From the NCBI RefSeq assembly GCF_013408335.1, contig NZ_JACBZR010000001.1, positions 3,635,501 to 3,699,500 on the forward strand: 64,000 bases of DNA. The letters run 5' to 3'. Under the pieces are notes generated by a model. The model was not told where the DNA came from and did not search any database. It worked only from the letters and a program-made list of their open reading frames with translations. The position numbers and the translations under genes are program-made. Source of the DNA: Nocardioides panzhihuensis (GTDB taxonomy: Bacteria; Actinomycetota; Actinomycetes; Propionibacteriales; Nocardioidaceae). Shown one piece after another: positions 8,633 through 16,628 of the stretch (position 1 is its first letter; every line of letters begins with the position of its first letter).

Positions 8633-8773
8633 GTGGTCGAGCTTGTCGAGACCCCCTCGCCCCGGTGGTCGAGCTGGTCGAGACCCCCTCGCCCCGCTGG
8701 TCGAGCTTGTCGAGATCTCTCTCGCCCCGCTGGTCGAGCCGCCGGAGCCGCTAGGCGGAGGCGTGTCGAGACC
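8633..8773. repeat. Tandem array of four GGTCGAG...TCGAGACC repeat units
   Basis: Units lie at 8635-8653 (exact consensus), 8667-8685 (one change), 8699-8717 (ends GATC) and 8731-8773, separated by CCCCTCGCCCC-type spacers with a period of about 32 bp. The last unit is a longer variant with a GCCGCCGGAGCCGCTAGGCGGAGGC stem inserted in its middle. The array lies between kdgD and the HNH gene, which are divergent. No unique spacers are present, so it is not a CRISPR. Confidence 0.8.
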
Positions 8774-9042
8774 AACACAGTTCCCTGCCGGAACGTCCCA
8801 CCCGAAGGCCGGACAGGGCCGCCGACCCGGGTGTGGCGCAGCGAAGTCTCGCTTCGGAACGGTGCTGTTCGTGGGGTGGGAGGGTGGTCCTCCGGGCCAC
8901 TTACCATCCACAGGACCGAGGCCGTTCGCTCACCGCGAAAACAGCGGTTGACCTGCGGATATAAGTAGAATCGAGCGGTCGAAAGGAGTAGAATCAGACC
9001 CACCACGACACGCCTCTGAACACACGGGAGAGGAGGGCGGCG

Positions 9043-10305
9043 ATGAGTCTCGAGCACGAGATCAACCACTGGGGCACCAACCCCGTGGACCCCATCGACG
9101 CAGAGCTCGCTGCCCTCGAATCCTCCCTCGACAACCTGCTCGCTAGGGACCCCGCCTACTGGCGCACCGGCGAAAAGAAGAACCGGCTGAAGCGCCTGGA
9201 GATCATCCAGGCCAAGCAGGCCGCGCTGAAGCTCCGGATCCTCGCTACTGCCGGTGATATCGCCGAAGAGACCGGCGCGAAAGATGCCTCGGGGTGGATG
9301 CTGACCGAGCTCCTCGTCGACAAGAAGATCGGCCGCGCTGAGGTGAAACTGGCTGCCGGTGTCGCGAAGTACGAGCTCGTCGCTGCCAGCCTCGCCGAGG
9401 GTGTCGTGTCCCAGGACAAGGCCCGGGTGATCACCAAGGCCCTCGAGGCGGTCGAAGCAGACCCGACCGCCACTGCTGATGACCTGGCCTACGCGGAGAA
9501 GCTGTTGGTCGACTACGCCACCGAGCTGACCGCCGACGACCTCAAGAACATCGGGAAACGGATCCTGGTCGAGGTCGACCCCGAACGGTTCGAGGCCGCC
9601 GAAGCCAAAGCCCTCCACCGGGAGGAAGAACACGCCCAACGGCGCACCTTCTTTCAATCCCGCGCCAACGGCGACGGCACCGTCGATATCCACGCCCGGG
9701 TCTCCTACGCGGTCGGGATGAGGCTGCGCACCGTCCTGGACTCCCTGGCTCAGCCGAGGAAGCTCTCTGCCGAGGACCGGGGCCGCAAAGCACCGTATGA
9801 CCGGCTGCTGGGCCAGGCCTTCGCTCGGATCGTTGAGACCTACGACGTCGACCAGCTCCCCCGCCATGGTGGCCACGCGACCACGGTGTTCATCACCATG
9901 GACGTCGAGGACCTCCGCAAGGATCTCGGCACCGCTGCGTTCGGGTTCGACGGCGACAAGATCACCGCCGCCGAGGCCCGCCGGATGGCCTGCAACGCCG
10001 ACCTCATCCCCGTCGTCCTCGGCACAGACTCCGAGATCCTCGACTTCGGTCGCACCACCCGCCTGGCGCCCCCGGTCCAACACCGAGCACTCCGGCTACG
10101 GGACAAGTGCTGCCAGGCTGAGGACTGTGATGCACCAGCGGCCTGGACCGAGGCCCATCATCTGAAACCGTGGTCTCAAGGCGGCGGAACCGATCTCGCG
10201 AACATGGTGTTGTTGTGTCCGAGCGATCATCGCCGGATCCACGACCCCAACTACGACTATGAACGCCTCCCGGATGGGCGGATCCGGTTCAGTCGTCGCG
10301 TCTGA
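9043..10305 (+). CDS. DUF222 and HNH endonuclease domain protein (13E12 repeat family)
   Basis: A 420-residue protein with an N-terminal helical DUF222 region (residues about 30-300) and a C-terminal HNH nuclease domain. The domain has zinc-binding cysteines in CCQAEDC, the core EAHHLKPWSQGG, and a final LLCPSDHRRIHD. This family is multicopy in mycobacteria and Nocardioides-type genomes; its biological role is not established, and mobility has been suspected. A GGAGGG ribosome site lies 7 nt before the ATG. The gene stands alone, with a repeat array upstream and two kinds of inverted repeat downstream, which may be its mobility or control sites. Confidence 0.88.
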   Translation: MSLEHEINHWGTNPVDPIDAELAALESSLDNLLARDPAYWRTGEKKNRLKRLEIIQAKQAALKLRILATAGDIAEETGAKDASGWMLTELLVDKKIGRAEVKLAAGVAKYELVAASLAEGVVSQDKARVITKALEAVEADPTATADDLAYAEKLLVDYATELTADDLKNIGKRILVEVDPERFEAAEAKALHREEEHAQRRTFFQSRANGDGTVDIHARVSYAVGMRLRTVLDSLAQPRKLSAEDRGRKAPYDRLLGQAFARIVETYDVDQLPRHGGHATTVFITMDVEDLRKDLGTAAFGFDGDKITAAEARRMACNADLIPVVLGTDSEILDFGRTTRLAPPVQHRALRLRDKCCQAEDCDAPAAWTEAHHLKPWSQGGGTDLANMVLLCPSDHRRIHDPNYDYERLPDGRIRFSRRV

Positions 10306-10335
10306 GCGCGCGCCCGGGCCTGCCCCTGTCTGCCG

Positions 10336-10365
10336 GTCCGACCTTGTGAAACATTCACAAGGTCG
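10336..10365. repeat. Perfect hairpin CCGACCTTGTGAA-ACA-TTCACAAGGTCGG
   Basis: Thirteen-bp perfect arms with a 3-nt loop, 30-40 bp after the HNH gene stop. No T-tract follows. A related imperfect copy lies at about 10421-10441. It may act as a terminator, a protein-binding site or a mobile-element end. Confidence 0.7.
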
Positions 10366-10420
10366 GGCCCTCTGTCCTAGCCGACGACCCGGCGACCTCC
10401 AGCAAGACACGGGAGCGCCC

Positions 10421-10441
10421 CCTTGCGAACGATTCACAAGG
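10421..10441. repeat. Second, imperfect copy of the CCTTG/CAAGG hairpin
   Basis: CCTTGCGAA-CGA-TTCACAAGG differs from the copy at 10336-10365 by one change in the left arm, while the right arm TTCACAAGG is identical. The outer bases of the long hairpin are not conserved. Confidence 0.55.
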
Positions 10442-10569
10442 TGTCATCGTCTAGTACAGCGCCCCGCAAACCTCCCCTGGCAGAACCGGCCGGCCCCCGA
10501 TCCCAATCCCGTACCCAACCCGAAATCCGCTGCGCCACACCCCGCCGCCGACCCGATAGCCAGCCAAAT

Positions 10570-10659
10570 TTCTCGCCGGATCACGGTGTCAAGGACCGCG
10601 ACAGCGGCCGGCGAAGCCGGCGGCCGAAGGCCGTCCTTGACTCCGGGATACGGCGAGAA
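10570..10659. repeat. 90-bp inverted repeat (REP or MITE-like)
   Basis: The outer 27 bp of each end are inverted copies with three mismatches: TTCTCGCCG...GTCAAGGAC on the left and GTCCTTGAC...CGGCGAGAA on the right. The centre, about 10598-10632, is itself rich in GCCGGC/GGCCGAAGGCC stems. No transposase is present. It could be a non-autonomous element mobilised in trans or a large transcription-end structure between the convergent HNH and LysR genes. Confidence 0.7.
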
Positions 10660-10737
10660 CACCATCCACAACGGGTCGGCGGCCCAACCCAACGAAGACG
10701 GCCAGCACACGAAGCCCTCACAGAGGGCCCACAGCCC

Positions 10738-11649
10738 CTACCGATTCATCTCGATGATCGCATCAAGCACCCGCCGTACAACCGGACTCACAGACCCCCG
10801 CGCCCAGATCGCATGCAGCTCGACCGGCCGCTCGGGGTCCTTGTCCAGGCGGGTGTCCCCGCCACCGTGCTCGATGGGACGGAAGACGACGCCTTCGACG
10901 TGCAGCGAGCTGGCCGAGACCGGGACGAAGCCGACGCCACGATCGGCGGAGACCAGGAGCATGGCGGTGAGGACCTGGTGGACTCGCTGCTCGATGCGGG
11001 GGTGGGCGTTGGCGAGGAAGCGTACGGAGAGCTCGTGGAAGTAGCGCGACTGCTGGGGGTGGTAGCCGATGACGGGCTCGCCCTCGAAGTCCTGCGGGGT
11101 CAGCGGCCGGTCCAGCTCGGCGAGCCGGTGTCCCTGCGGCAGCACGGCCATCAGGGGCTCGCGGGAGATGACTCGCGAGGAGAGCAGCTCGGTGTCGAAG
11201 GGCGGGCGGGCCAGGCCGATGTCGATCTCGCCGTGGCGGATGCCGTCTACCTGGGCGAGCGTGACCCGCTCGGAGAGTCGCACCTCGACATCCGGGACCT
11301 CCACGGTGAGGCGGCGCAGCAGGGGGCCCAGGATCGAGATGGCCGAGACCGCGGTGAAACCGAGCCGGACCACACCGGCGGCGCCCGCGTCGACCCGACG
11401 GGCCAGGTCACCGGCGCTCTCGACCAGGTTGAGCATCCGGTAGGCCTCGTCGAGGAAGGCGGCTCCGGCGCCGGTCAGGGCGACCCGGCGGTTGTCGCGC
11501 TCGAGCAGCTGCGCGCCGACCGCCTTCTCCAGCTTCTGGATCTGTCGCGACAGCGGTGGCTGGGTCATCCGGAGCCGCTCGGCCGCCCTACCGAAGTGGA
11601 GTTCCTCGGCGACCGCGACGAAAGAACGCACCTGGTCGAGGGTGATCAT
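10738..11649 (-). CDS. LysR-family transcriptional regulator
   Basis: A 303-residue LysR-type regulator. The N-terminal helix-turn-helix reads RAAERLRMTQPPLSRQIQKL (about residues 18-37), followed by a two-lobed effector domain. It is transcribed divergently from the tctCBA operon, with only 154 bp between the starts, and by the usual LysR pattern probably controls that operon in response to a sugar acid. I chose the ATG at 11649 (MITLDQVRSF) because LysR proteins begin close to the HTH; a GTG at 11667 is possible. Promoter box B at 11699-11721 lies in the shared upstream region. Confidence 0.88.
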   Translation of the reverse strand: MITLDQVRSFVAVAEELHFGRAAERLRMTQPPLSRQIQKLEKAVGAQLLERDNRRVALTGAGAAFLDEAYRMLNLVESAGDLARRVDAGAAGVVRLGFTAVSAISILGPLLRRLTVEVPDVEVRLSERVTLAQVDGIRHGEIDIGLARPPFDTELLSSRVISREPLMAVLPQGHRLAELDRPLTPQDFEGEPVIGYHPQQSRYFHELSVRFLANAHPRIEQRVHQVLTAMLLVSADRGVGFVPVSASSLHVEGVVFRPIEHGGGDTRLDKDPERPVELHAIWARGSVSPVVRRVLDAIIEMNR

Positions 11650-11698
11650 TTCGCCAGGGTAGACCACGATGCGTCAGGTGGAACACTCAATGCCGAAA

Positions 11699-11721
11699 CG
11701 GGCTTGGACCGGTATCGCTGA
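11699..11721 (+). promoter_or_regulatory. Sugar-acid promoter box, copy B (tctCBA operon)
   Basis: CGGGCTTGGAC, CGG, TATCGCTGA. It matches box A before kdgD at 20 of 23 positions. As a promoter it would read TTGGAC, 18 bp, then TAGTGT (about 11728-11733). It lies between the divergent LysR and tctC genes, so the LysR protein is one candidate ligand. Confidence 0.6.
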
Positions 11722-11803
11722 GACTCTTAGTGTCGGTGATCACACGACGTCGGGCCACCCCATTGCCACAAACCCGCCCGACCACCTGGATCTAGGAGCA
11801 ACG

Positions 11804-12799
11804 ATGCGCACGACCAACCACCTTCTCGCCGCGACTGCCGGCGTCGCGGCCCTGGCCCTCTCCGCCTGTGGTGTCTCGAACACGACCGGTGGTAGCGGTG
11901 ACGGCGAGGAGTATCCCGCCGGCAACGTCGAGATGTACGTCGGTGCGTCGGCCGGTGGGTCCAGCGACCTGATCAGCCGGGCCGTCTCCAAGGGCCTCTC
12001 CGACGAGCTCGGTGCCTCCTTCCCGGTGATCAACCAGGAAGGCGCCAACGGCGCGCTCGCCGCCAACAAGGTGGCGAAGGCCAAGGCCGACGGTCAGACC
12101 ATCGCCATCCAGAACGCCTCCCTCTTCGCCATCACGCCGCTGGCGGTCAGCGAGGACGAGGCCACGGATCTCGCCGACTTCGACGTGGTCCAGGGCGTCT
12201 CCCGCGACGACTACGTCATGGTCACCGGCCCGAAGAGCGGCTTCAAGACGCTCGACGACATCAAGGCCGCGAAAAAGAAGGTCACCTACGGCACCACCGG
12301 TGTCGGCACCGGCGCGCAGCTCTCCTGCGGCCTGACCTACGCCTCCGCCGACGTCGAGGCCGAGGCCGTGCCCTTCGACGGTGGCGCCCCGGCACTGACC
12401 GCGGTGCTCGGCAACCAGGTCGACACCGCCTGCATCCAGGTCGGCGAGGCGATCGAGAACATCGAGTCCGGCAAGCTGACCCCGCTCAGCGTCTTCGGCC
12501 CCGAGCGGGTCGAGTACCTTCCTGAGGTCCCGACCGCCAAGGAGCAGGGCCTCGACGTCGAGGTCGCGCAGTACCGCTTCATGACCGTCCCGAAGGGCAC
12601 CCCGGACAACGTCAAGGACGCCATCGCCGAGGCGATGCAGGCGACGTTCAAGACCGAGGAGTACCAGGCCTTCAACAAGCAGAACAGCCTCACCCCGATG
12701 GAGATCTCCGGCGACGAGGTGGTGACCCAGCTCGAGGAGGACAAGAAGCGGTTCGCCGACCTGGTCGAGCAGTACGGTCTCGACCTCGGCCAGGGCTGA
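11804..12799 (+). CDS. tctC: Tripartite tricarboxylate transporter substrate-binding lipoprotein (TctC)
   Basis: Binds the substrate outside the cell and passes it to TctAB. The 331-residue protein has a signal peptide ending in the lipobox LSAC (LALSACGVSN) and a Bug/TctC-type fold; typical segments are YVGASAGGSSDLISRAV near the start of the mature chain and YGTTGVGTGAQLSCG. I chose the ATG at 11804, preceded by AGGAG at 11795-11799; longer in-frame starts would include the promoter box. The family takes up tricarboxylates and other organic acids. Linkage to a glucarate-dehydratase-like enzyme suggests an aldarate substrate, which is inference. Confidence 0.9.
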   Translation: MRTTNHLLAATAGVAALALSACGVSNTTGGSGDGEEYPAGNVEMYVGASAGGSSDLISRAVSKGLSDELGASFPVINQEGANGALAANKVAKAKADGQTIAIQNASLFAITPLAVSEDEATDLADFDVVQGVSRDDYVMVTGPKSGFKTLDDIKAAKKKVTYGTTGVGTGAQLSCGLTYASADVEAEAVPFDGGAPALTAVLGNQVDTACIQVGEAIENIESGKLTPLSVFGPERVEYLPEVPTAKEQGLDVEVAQYRFMTVPKGTPDNVKDAIAEAMQATFKTEEYQAFNKQNSLTPMEISGDEVVTQLEEDKKRFADLVEQYGLDLGQG

Positions 12800-12840
12800 G
12801 CAGCACCCGGCACGGCGGAAAACACGACGAAGGCATGAGA

Positions 12841-13371
12841 ATGAGCGACGAACGTACCCCAGCTCCTGACCAGGACATCCTGGCCGAGATCCAGGCCGAG
12901 GTGGCCCACGACCTGGAGGAGGAGCGACCTCCTGCGGGCGGACCGGCCTACCAGGTGATCGGTGCGCTCGTCGCTCTCGTCGTCGGCATCGGCGGCGCGG
13001 TCCTCTCCTACGGCTACGGCATGGGATCGCTGCGCCAGCCAGGCCCCGGCATGTGGCCGTTCGTGGTCAGCATCGCGATCGCCCTGATGGCGGCGGCGCT
13101 GCTCGTCGTCGGCCGCGGGCTGAGCGACAGCGAGAAGTTCACCCGCTCCAGCGTGCTTCCCGCGGTCGGCCTGGTCACCTTCATCGTGCTGGCCATGCTG
13201 ATGCCCGTGATCGGCTTCGAGATCCCGTCGCTGCTGCTGTGCGTCGTCTGGCTGAGGTTCCTCGGCGGCGAGACCTGGCGCAGCACGATCATCACCTCGG
13301 TCCTCACGGTCGCCGCGTTCTACTTCCTGTTCCTCTATGGGCTGCGCATCCCGCTGCCCCACCTGTTCTGA
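12841..13371 (+). CDS. tctB: Tripartite tricarboxylate transporter small membrane subunit (TctB)
   Basis: A 176-residue membrane protein with an acidic cytoplasmic N-terminus and four predicted transmembrane segments, matching the DUF1468/TctB small subunit. The segment GSLRQPGPGMWPFVVSI (about residues 60-76) is characteristic. It pairs with TctA in the inner membrane. I prefer the ATG at 12841 because GAAGG at 12829-12833 is 7 nt upstream; the in-frame ATG at 12835 would leave almost no spacing. Located 41 bp after tctC and 12 bp before tctA. Confidence 0.88.
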   Translation: MSDERTPAPDQDILAEIQAEVAHDLEEERPPAGGPAYQVIGALVALVVGIGGAVLSYGYGMGSLRQPGPGMWPFVVSIAIALMAAALLVVGRGLSDSEKFTRSSVLPAVGLVTFIVLAMLMPVIGFEIPSLLLCVVWLRFLGGETWRSTIITSVLTVAAFYFLFLYGLRIPLPHLF

Positions 13372-13383
13372 GCGGAGCCCCCA

Positions 13384-14922
13384 GTGGACGTCAATGCATT
13401 CCTCGACGGCTTCGCGCTCGTCACCGAACCGCAGAACCTGCTCTACTGCCTGGTCGGCGTGCTCATCGGCATGCTCATCGGCGTACTCCCCGGCCTCGGG
13501 CCGGCGGCCACGATCGCCATCCTGCTGCCGATCACGTACAGCATCGACCCGGTCTCCGCGATCATCATGCTGGCCGGCATCTACTACGGCGCCCAGTACG
13601 GCGGCACGATCACCTCGGTCCTGCTCCGGCTGCCGGGCGAGGCCTCGTCGGTCGTCACCGTCTTCGACGGCTTCGCCCTCGCCAAGCAGGGCAAGGCCGG
13701 GACGGCCCTCGGCATCGCCGCGATCGGCTCCTTCGTCGGCGCGACCGTCTCGATCCTCGGCCTGACCCTGGTGGCTCCGCTGATCGCCGGCTGGGCGCTC
13801 AACTTCGGTGACCCGGAGTACGCCGCACTTGCCCTGCTGGGCGTCCTGCTGGTCGCCACCATCGGCAACGGCAACAAGCTCAAGGCGATGATCGCCGCCG
13901 CGCTCGGCCTGCTGCTGGCCACTGTCGGCCGCGACAGCTTCAGCGGCGCCGAGCGTTTCACCTTCGGCAGCCTGCAGCTGACCGAGGGCATCGACTTCGT
14001 GGTCGTCGCGATGGGTCTCTTCGGTGTCGGCGAGATCCTCTACAACCTCGAGGAGCGGCACGGGAAGCCCCACGTCCCCGCCGTCGTCACCAACATCTGG
14101 CCCTCCCGCAAGGACATCAAGCAGTCCTCCGGCGCCATCGGCCGCGGCTCGCTGATCGGCTTCGTCCTGGGCGTGCTGCCCGGTGGCGGCGCCGTGATGT
14201 CCTCCCTTGCCGCGTACGCCACGGAGAAGCGCATCTCCAAGCACCCCGAGCGCTTCGGCCGTGGCGCCATCGAGGGCGTCGCGGCCCCCGAGACCGCCAA
14301 CAATGCTGCCGCGACCTCCTCGTTCATCCCGCTGCTGACCCTCGGCATCCCGGCCAACGCCTCGATGGCGATGCTCTTCGGTGCCCTGCTGATCCTCGGC
14401 ATCTCGCCCGGTCCGCAGCTGGTCGAGGAGCGCCCGGACCTGTTCTGGGGCGTCATCAACTCGATGTACATCGGCAACCTGATCCTGCTGATCCTGAGCA
14501 TCCCGCTGGTGGGCATCTTCGTCCGCATCCTGCGGGTGCGCCCGGCGATCCTGGCCCCGATCACCGCGCTCATCACGATCCTGGGCGTCTACACGATCAA
14601 CAACTCCACCTTCGACATCTTCGTGATGATCGTCTTCGGCCTGATCGGCTACCTGATGAAGAAGGTCGGCTTCGAGCCCGGCCCGATGGTGCTCGCCTTC
14701 GTCCTCGGCTCGATCGTGGAGGACGGCTTCCGCCGCTCGATGCTGATCTTCGACGGCGACCCGACCGGCTTCTTCACCCGGCCGATCTCGGGCACCATCC
14801 TGGCGGCCTTCGTCCTGGTCGCGCTCTGGCCGGTCGCGAAGGCGATCCTGACCCGGCGCAAGGCCGCCACCGCCGCCCCGGCTCCGTCCGAGCGGGACGA
14901 CGTCGACACCCCGACCCGCTGA
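13384..14922 (+). CDS. tctA: Tripartite tricarboxylate transporter large permease (TctA)
   Basis: The 512-residue pore subunit with about 11-12 transmembrane segments. It carries the conserved GLGPAATIAILLPITY motif (about residues 38-53), YYGAQYGGTITS, and the mirrored second-half motifs GVLPGGGAVMSS and GIPANASMAMLFGALLILGI. The start is GTG at 13384 with GGAG upstream. Uptake through this family depends on a cation gradient. Last transport gene before the universal stress protein gene, in the same operon. Confidence 0.93.
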   Translation: MDVNAFLDGFALVTEPQNLLYCLVGVLIGMLIGVLPGLGPAATIAILLPITYSIDPVSAIIMLAGIYYGAQYGGTITSVLLRLPGEASSVVTVFDGFALAKQGKAGTALGIAAIGSFVGATVSILGLTLVAPLIAGWALNFGDPEYAALALLGVLLVATIGNGNKLKAMIAAALGLLLATVGRDSFSGAERFTFGSLQLTEGIDFVVVAMGLFGVGEILYNLEERHGKPHVPAVVTNIWPSRKDIKQSSGAIGRGSLIGFVLGVLPGGGAVMSSLAAYATEKRISKHPERFGRGAIEGVAAPETANNAAATSSFIPLLTLGIPANASMAMLFGALLILGISPGPQLVEERPDLFWGVINSMYIGNLILLILSIPLVGIFVRILRVRPAILAPITALITILGVYTINNSTFDIFVMIVFGLIGYLMKKVGFEPGPMVLAFVLGSIVEDGFRRSMLIFDGDPTGFFTRPISGTILAAFVLVALWPVAKAILTRRKAATAAPAPSERDDVDTPTR

Positions 14923-14934
14923 GAGAGGCACACC

Positions 14935-15330
14935 ATGACCATCCTGATCGGCTACGTACCCACCCCGGTAGGTGAGGCAGCACTCGAGGCCGGCCTGGCC
15001 GAGGCGGCCGCACGCGGCGACGACGTCGTGATCGTCAACAGCCCGCGCCGCGGCGCCCCCGTCGATGCCCGTCTCGTCGACGACGACGCTGATGCGGAGC
15101 TCGTCGCCCGCGCCGCCGAGGCCGGGGTGAGCGCCCGCGTCGACCACACCACGCACGGCGCCGACATCGTGGAGACCTTCGACGCGCTGGTCGCCTCGAC
15201 CGGCGCCCGGCTGATCGTGATCGGCCTGCGCCGCCGCTCCCCGGTCGGCAAGGCCCTGATGGGCAGCGACGCCCAGCGCATCCTGCTCGACGCCGGCGTA
15301 CCGGTCCTCGCGGTCAAGCCCACCGCATGA
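14935..15330 (+). CDS. Universal stress protein, UspA family
   Basis: A 131-residue single UspA domain. The C-terminal ATP-binding signature is visible as VIGLRRRSPVGKALMGSDAQRILLDAGVPVLAVK-type sequence, with the G-2X-G-9X-G(S) pattern reduced to GLRRRS...GKALMGS. Small Usp genes often sit inside TRAP or TTT transporter operons, where they are thought to modulate uptake. Here the gene lies 12 bp after tctA, and its stop overlaps the next start by 4 bp. Confidence 0.85.
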   Translation: MTILIGYVPTPVGEAALEAGLAEAAARGDDVVIVNSPRRGAPVDARLVDDDADAELVARAAEAGVSARVDHTTHGADIVETFDALVASTGARLIVIGLRRRSPVGKALMGSDAQRILLDAGVPVLAVKPTA

Positions 15331-16586
15331 GTCGTATCTCCAAGGTCGTCATCACGCCGGTCGCGTTCGCCGACCCGCCGCTGCTCAACGTGGTCGGCGT
15401 CCACCAGCCGTGGGCGCTGCGCGCGATCGTCGAGCTCCACACCGACACCGGCCTGCTCGGTCTCGGGGAGACGTACGCCGACGAGACCCACCTCGCCCGG
15501 CTCGACGCCGTCGCCCAGGCGCTCCCCGGCTCCGATCCCTACGACACCAACGCCCTGCGTCGGCTCGTCGTCGACGTGCTCGGCAAGGAGACCGGCGGCG
15601 CCGGTGCCTCCTTCGGAGGCATGCTCGACGTCTCCTCCGCGGTCGACACCGTCTACTCCCCCTTCGAGGTCGCCTGCCTCGACCTGGTCGCCCGCGAGGC
15701 CGGTCGCCCGGTGAGCGATCTGCTCGGCGGCGCGGTGCGCGACCGCGTGCCGTTCAGCGGCTACCTCTTCTACAAGTGGGCCGGCCACCCCGGCGAGCCC
15801 GACGACGAGTGGGGCGAGGCCCTGAGTCCCGACCAGATCGTCGCCCAGGCACGACGGATGGTCGACGGCTGGGGCTTCGGCTCGCTCAAGCTCAAGGGTG
15901 GGGTTTTCGATCCCGACCAGGAGTGCGCCGCGATCGAGGCGCTGCGCGACGCCTTCCCGAACCTCCCGCTGCGCCTGGATCCCAACGGCGCCTGGACCCC
16001 GGAGACGTCGGTGAGGGTCGCTGAGCGGCTGGCGGGCGTCGTGGAGTATCTCGAGGACCCCACCCCCGGCATCGAGGGCATGGCACAGGTCGCGGCCCGC
16101 ACCGACGTACCCCTGGCCACCAACATGTGCGTGATCGCCTTCGAGCACCTCAGACCGGCGATCGCGGCCGACGCGGTCCAGATCGTGCTCTCCGACCACC
16201 ATCTGTGGGGTGGGCTACGCCGCTCGGCGTTGCTGGGCGGCATCACCGACACCTTCGGGATGGGCCTGTCGATGCACAGCAACTCCCATCTCGGCGTCTC
16301 GCTGGCCGCGATGGTCCAGCTGGCCGCCGCGACCCCCAACCTGACCTACGCCTGCGACACCCACTACCCATGGAAGACCCAGGACGTCGTACGCTCCGGC
16401 GTGCTTGACTTCGACGACGGCGCGATCACGGTGCCGACCGGCCCGGGGCTGGGTGTGGAGCTGGACCGTGACCTGCTCGGCGAGCTGCACGAGCAGTACC
16501 TCGGCTGCGGCGTACGCCGCCGGGAGGACACCGTCTACATGCGTTCCATCGAGCCAGGATTCACCCCGAACACGTCACGCTGGTGA
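15327..16586 (+). CDS. Glucarate dehydratase-like enolase-superfamily enzyme
   Basis: A 419-residue member of the glucarate-dehydratase branch, clearly distinct from GudD at 4696-6036. It keeps the catalytic elements: K188/K190 in SLKLKGGV, D218/N220 in RLDPNG, H317 in SMHSNSHLG, and D290 as dyad partner. It therefore probably abstracts the alpha proton of a sugar diacid and dehydrates it. It ends in a tail (about residues 395-419) unlike the GudD C-terminus. Translationally coupled to the Usp gene by ATGA. The substrate may be glucarate, idarate or another diacid imported by TctCBA; the product should feed KdgD if it is a 5-keto-4-deoxy diacid. Confidence 0.82.
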   Translation: MSRISKVVITPVAFADPPLLNVVGVHQPWALRAIVELHTDTGLLGLGETYADETHLARLDAVAQALPGSDPYDTNALRRLVVDVLGKETGGAGASFGGMLDVSSAVDTVYSPFEVACLDLVAREAGRPVSDLLGGAVRDRVPFSGYLFYKWAGHPGEPDDEWGEALSPDQIVAQARRMVDGWGFGSLKLKGGVFDPDQECAAIEALRDAFPNLPLRLDPNGAWTPETSVRVAERLAGVVEYLEDPTPGIEGMAQVAARTDVPLATNMCVIAFEHLRPAIAADAVQIVLSDHHLWGGLRRSALLGGITDTFGMGLSMHSNSHLGVSLAAMVQLAAATPNLTYACDTHYPWKTQDVVRSGVLDFDDGAITVPTGPGLGVELDRDLLGELHEQYLGCGVRRREDTVYMRSIEPGFTPNTSRW

Positions 16587-16596
16587 CCCCCGGGTG

Positions 16597-16617
16597 ACGA
16601 TACCTTCACAGTATCGT
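16597..16617. promoter_or_regulatory. Operator-like inverted repeat ACGATAC-N7-GTATCGT
   Basis: A perfect 7-bp inverted repeat with spacer CTTCACA, in the 138-bp gap between the glucarate-dehydratase-like gene and the uronate/TRAP operon. It lies immediately upstream of promoter box C and is AT-rich against its background, so it is a good candidate for a regulator site controlling 16725-21729. Confidence 0.55.
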
Positions 16618-16628
16618 CTAATGCGATA

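Larger units (their letters stand above)
8480..9042. other. Intergenic region between kdgD and the HNH gene
   Basis: A 563-bp stretch without a credible gene. It carries the kdgD promoter region (8480-8560), a tandem array of dispersed repeats (8633-8773) and an upstream region for the HNH gene. That last part has TTGACC at about 8947 and two AGTAGAATC direct repeats about 23 bp apart (8963-8995). Open frames here lack start signals and are shadows of the repeat. Confidence 0.6.
10306..10737. other. Intergenic region with inverted repeats downstream of the HNH gene
   Basis: A 432-bp stretch between the HNH stop and the convergent LysR stop. It contains two related CCTTGYGAA/TTCACAAGG hairpins and one 90-bp inverted repeat, listed separately. 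No open frame here has a credible start or family resemblance. Confidence 0.65.

Noticed and set aside
8633-8773. CRISPR array
   Set aside because: Units vary in length, spacers are near-identical and no cas genes are near; this is a dispersed-repeat cluster.
8527-10083. Long minus-strand open frame (518 codons) antisense to the HNH gene
   Set aside because: It mirrors the codon structure of the DUF222/HNH gene and runs into the repeat array; no ribosome site or family resemblance.
10336-10365. Rex (redox) operator TTGTGAA...TTCACAA
   Set aside because: The half-sites are separated by 3 bp, one less than the usual Rex or CRP spacing, the pairing extends to 13 bp, and it follows a gene stop between convergent genes, so a hairpin role fits better.
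9043-10659. A complete insertion sequence or intron-encoded homing element
   Set aside because: No transposase, no matching inverted repeat on the upstream side and no target duplication seen around the HNH gene.
12337-15156. Minus-strand open frame of 939 codons opposite tctC-tctB-tctA-usp
   Set aside because: Low-complexity Asp/Arg/Gly/Gln-rich translation typical of the antisense of GC-rich coding DNA.
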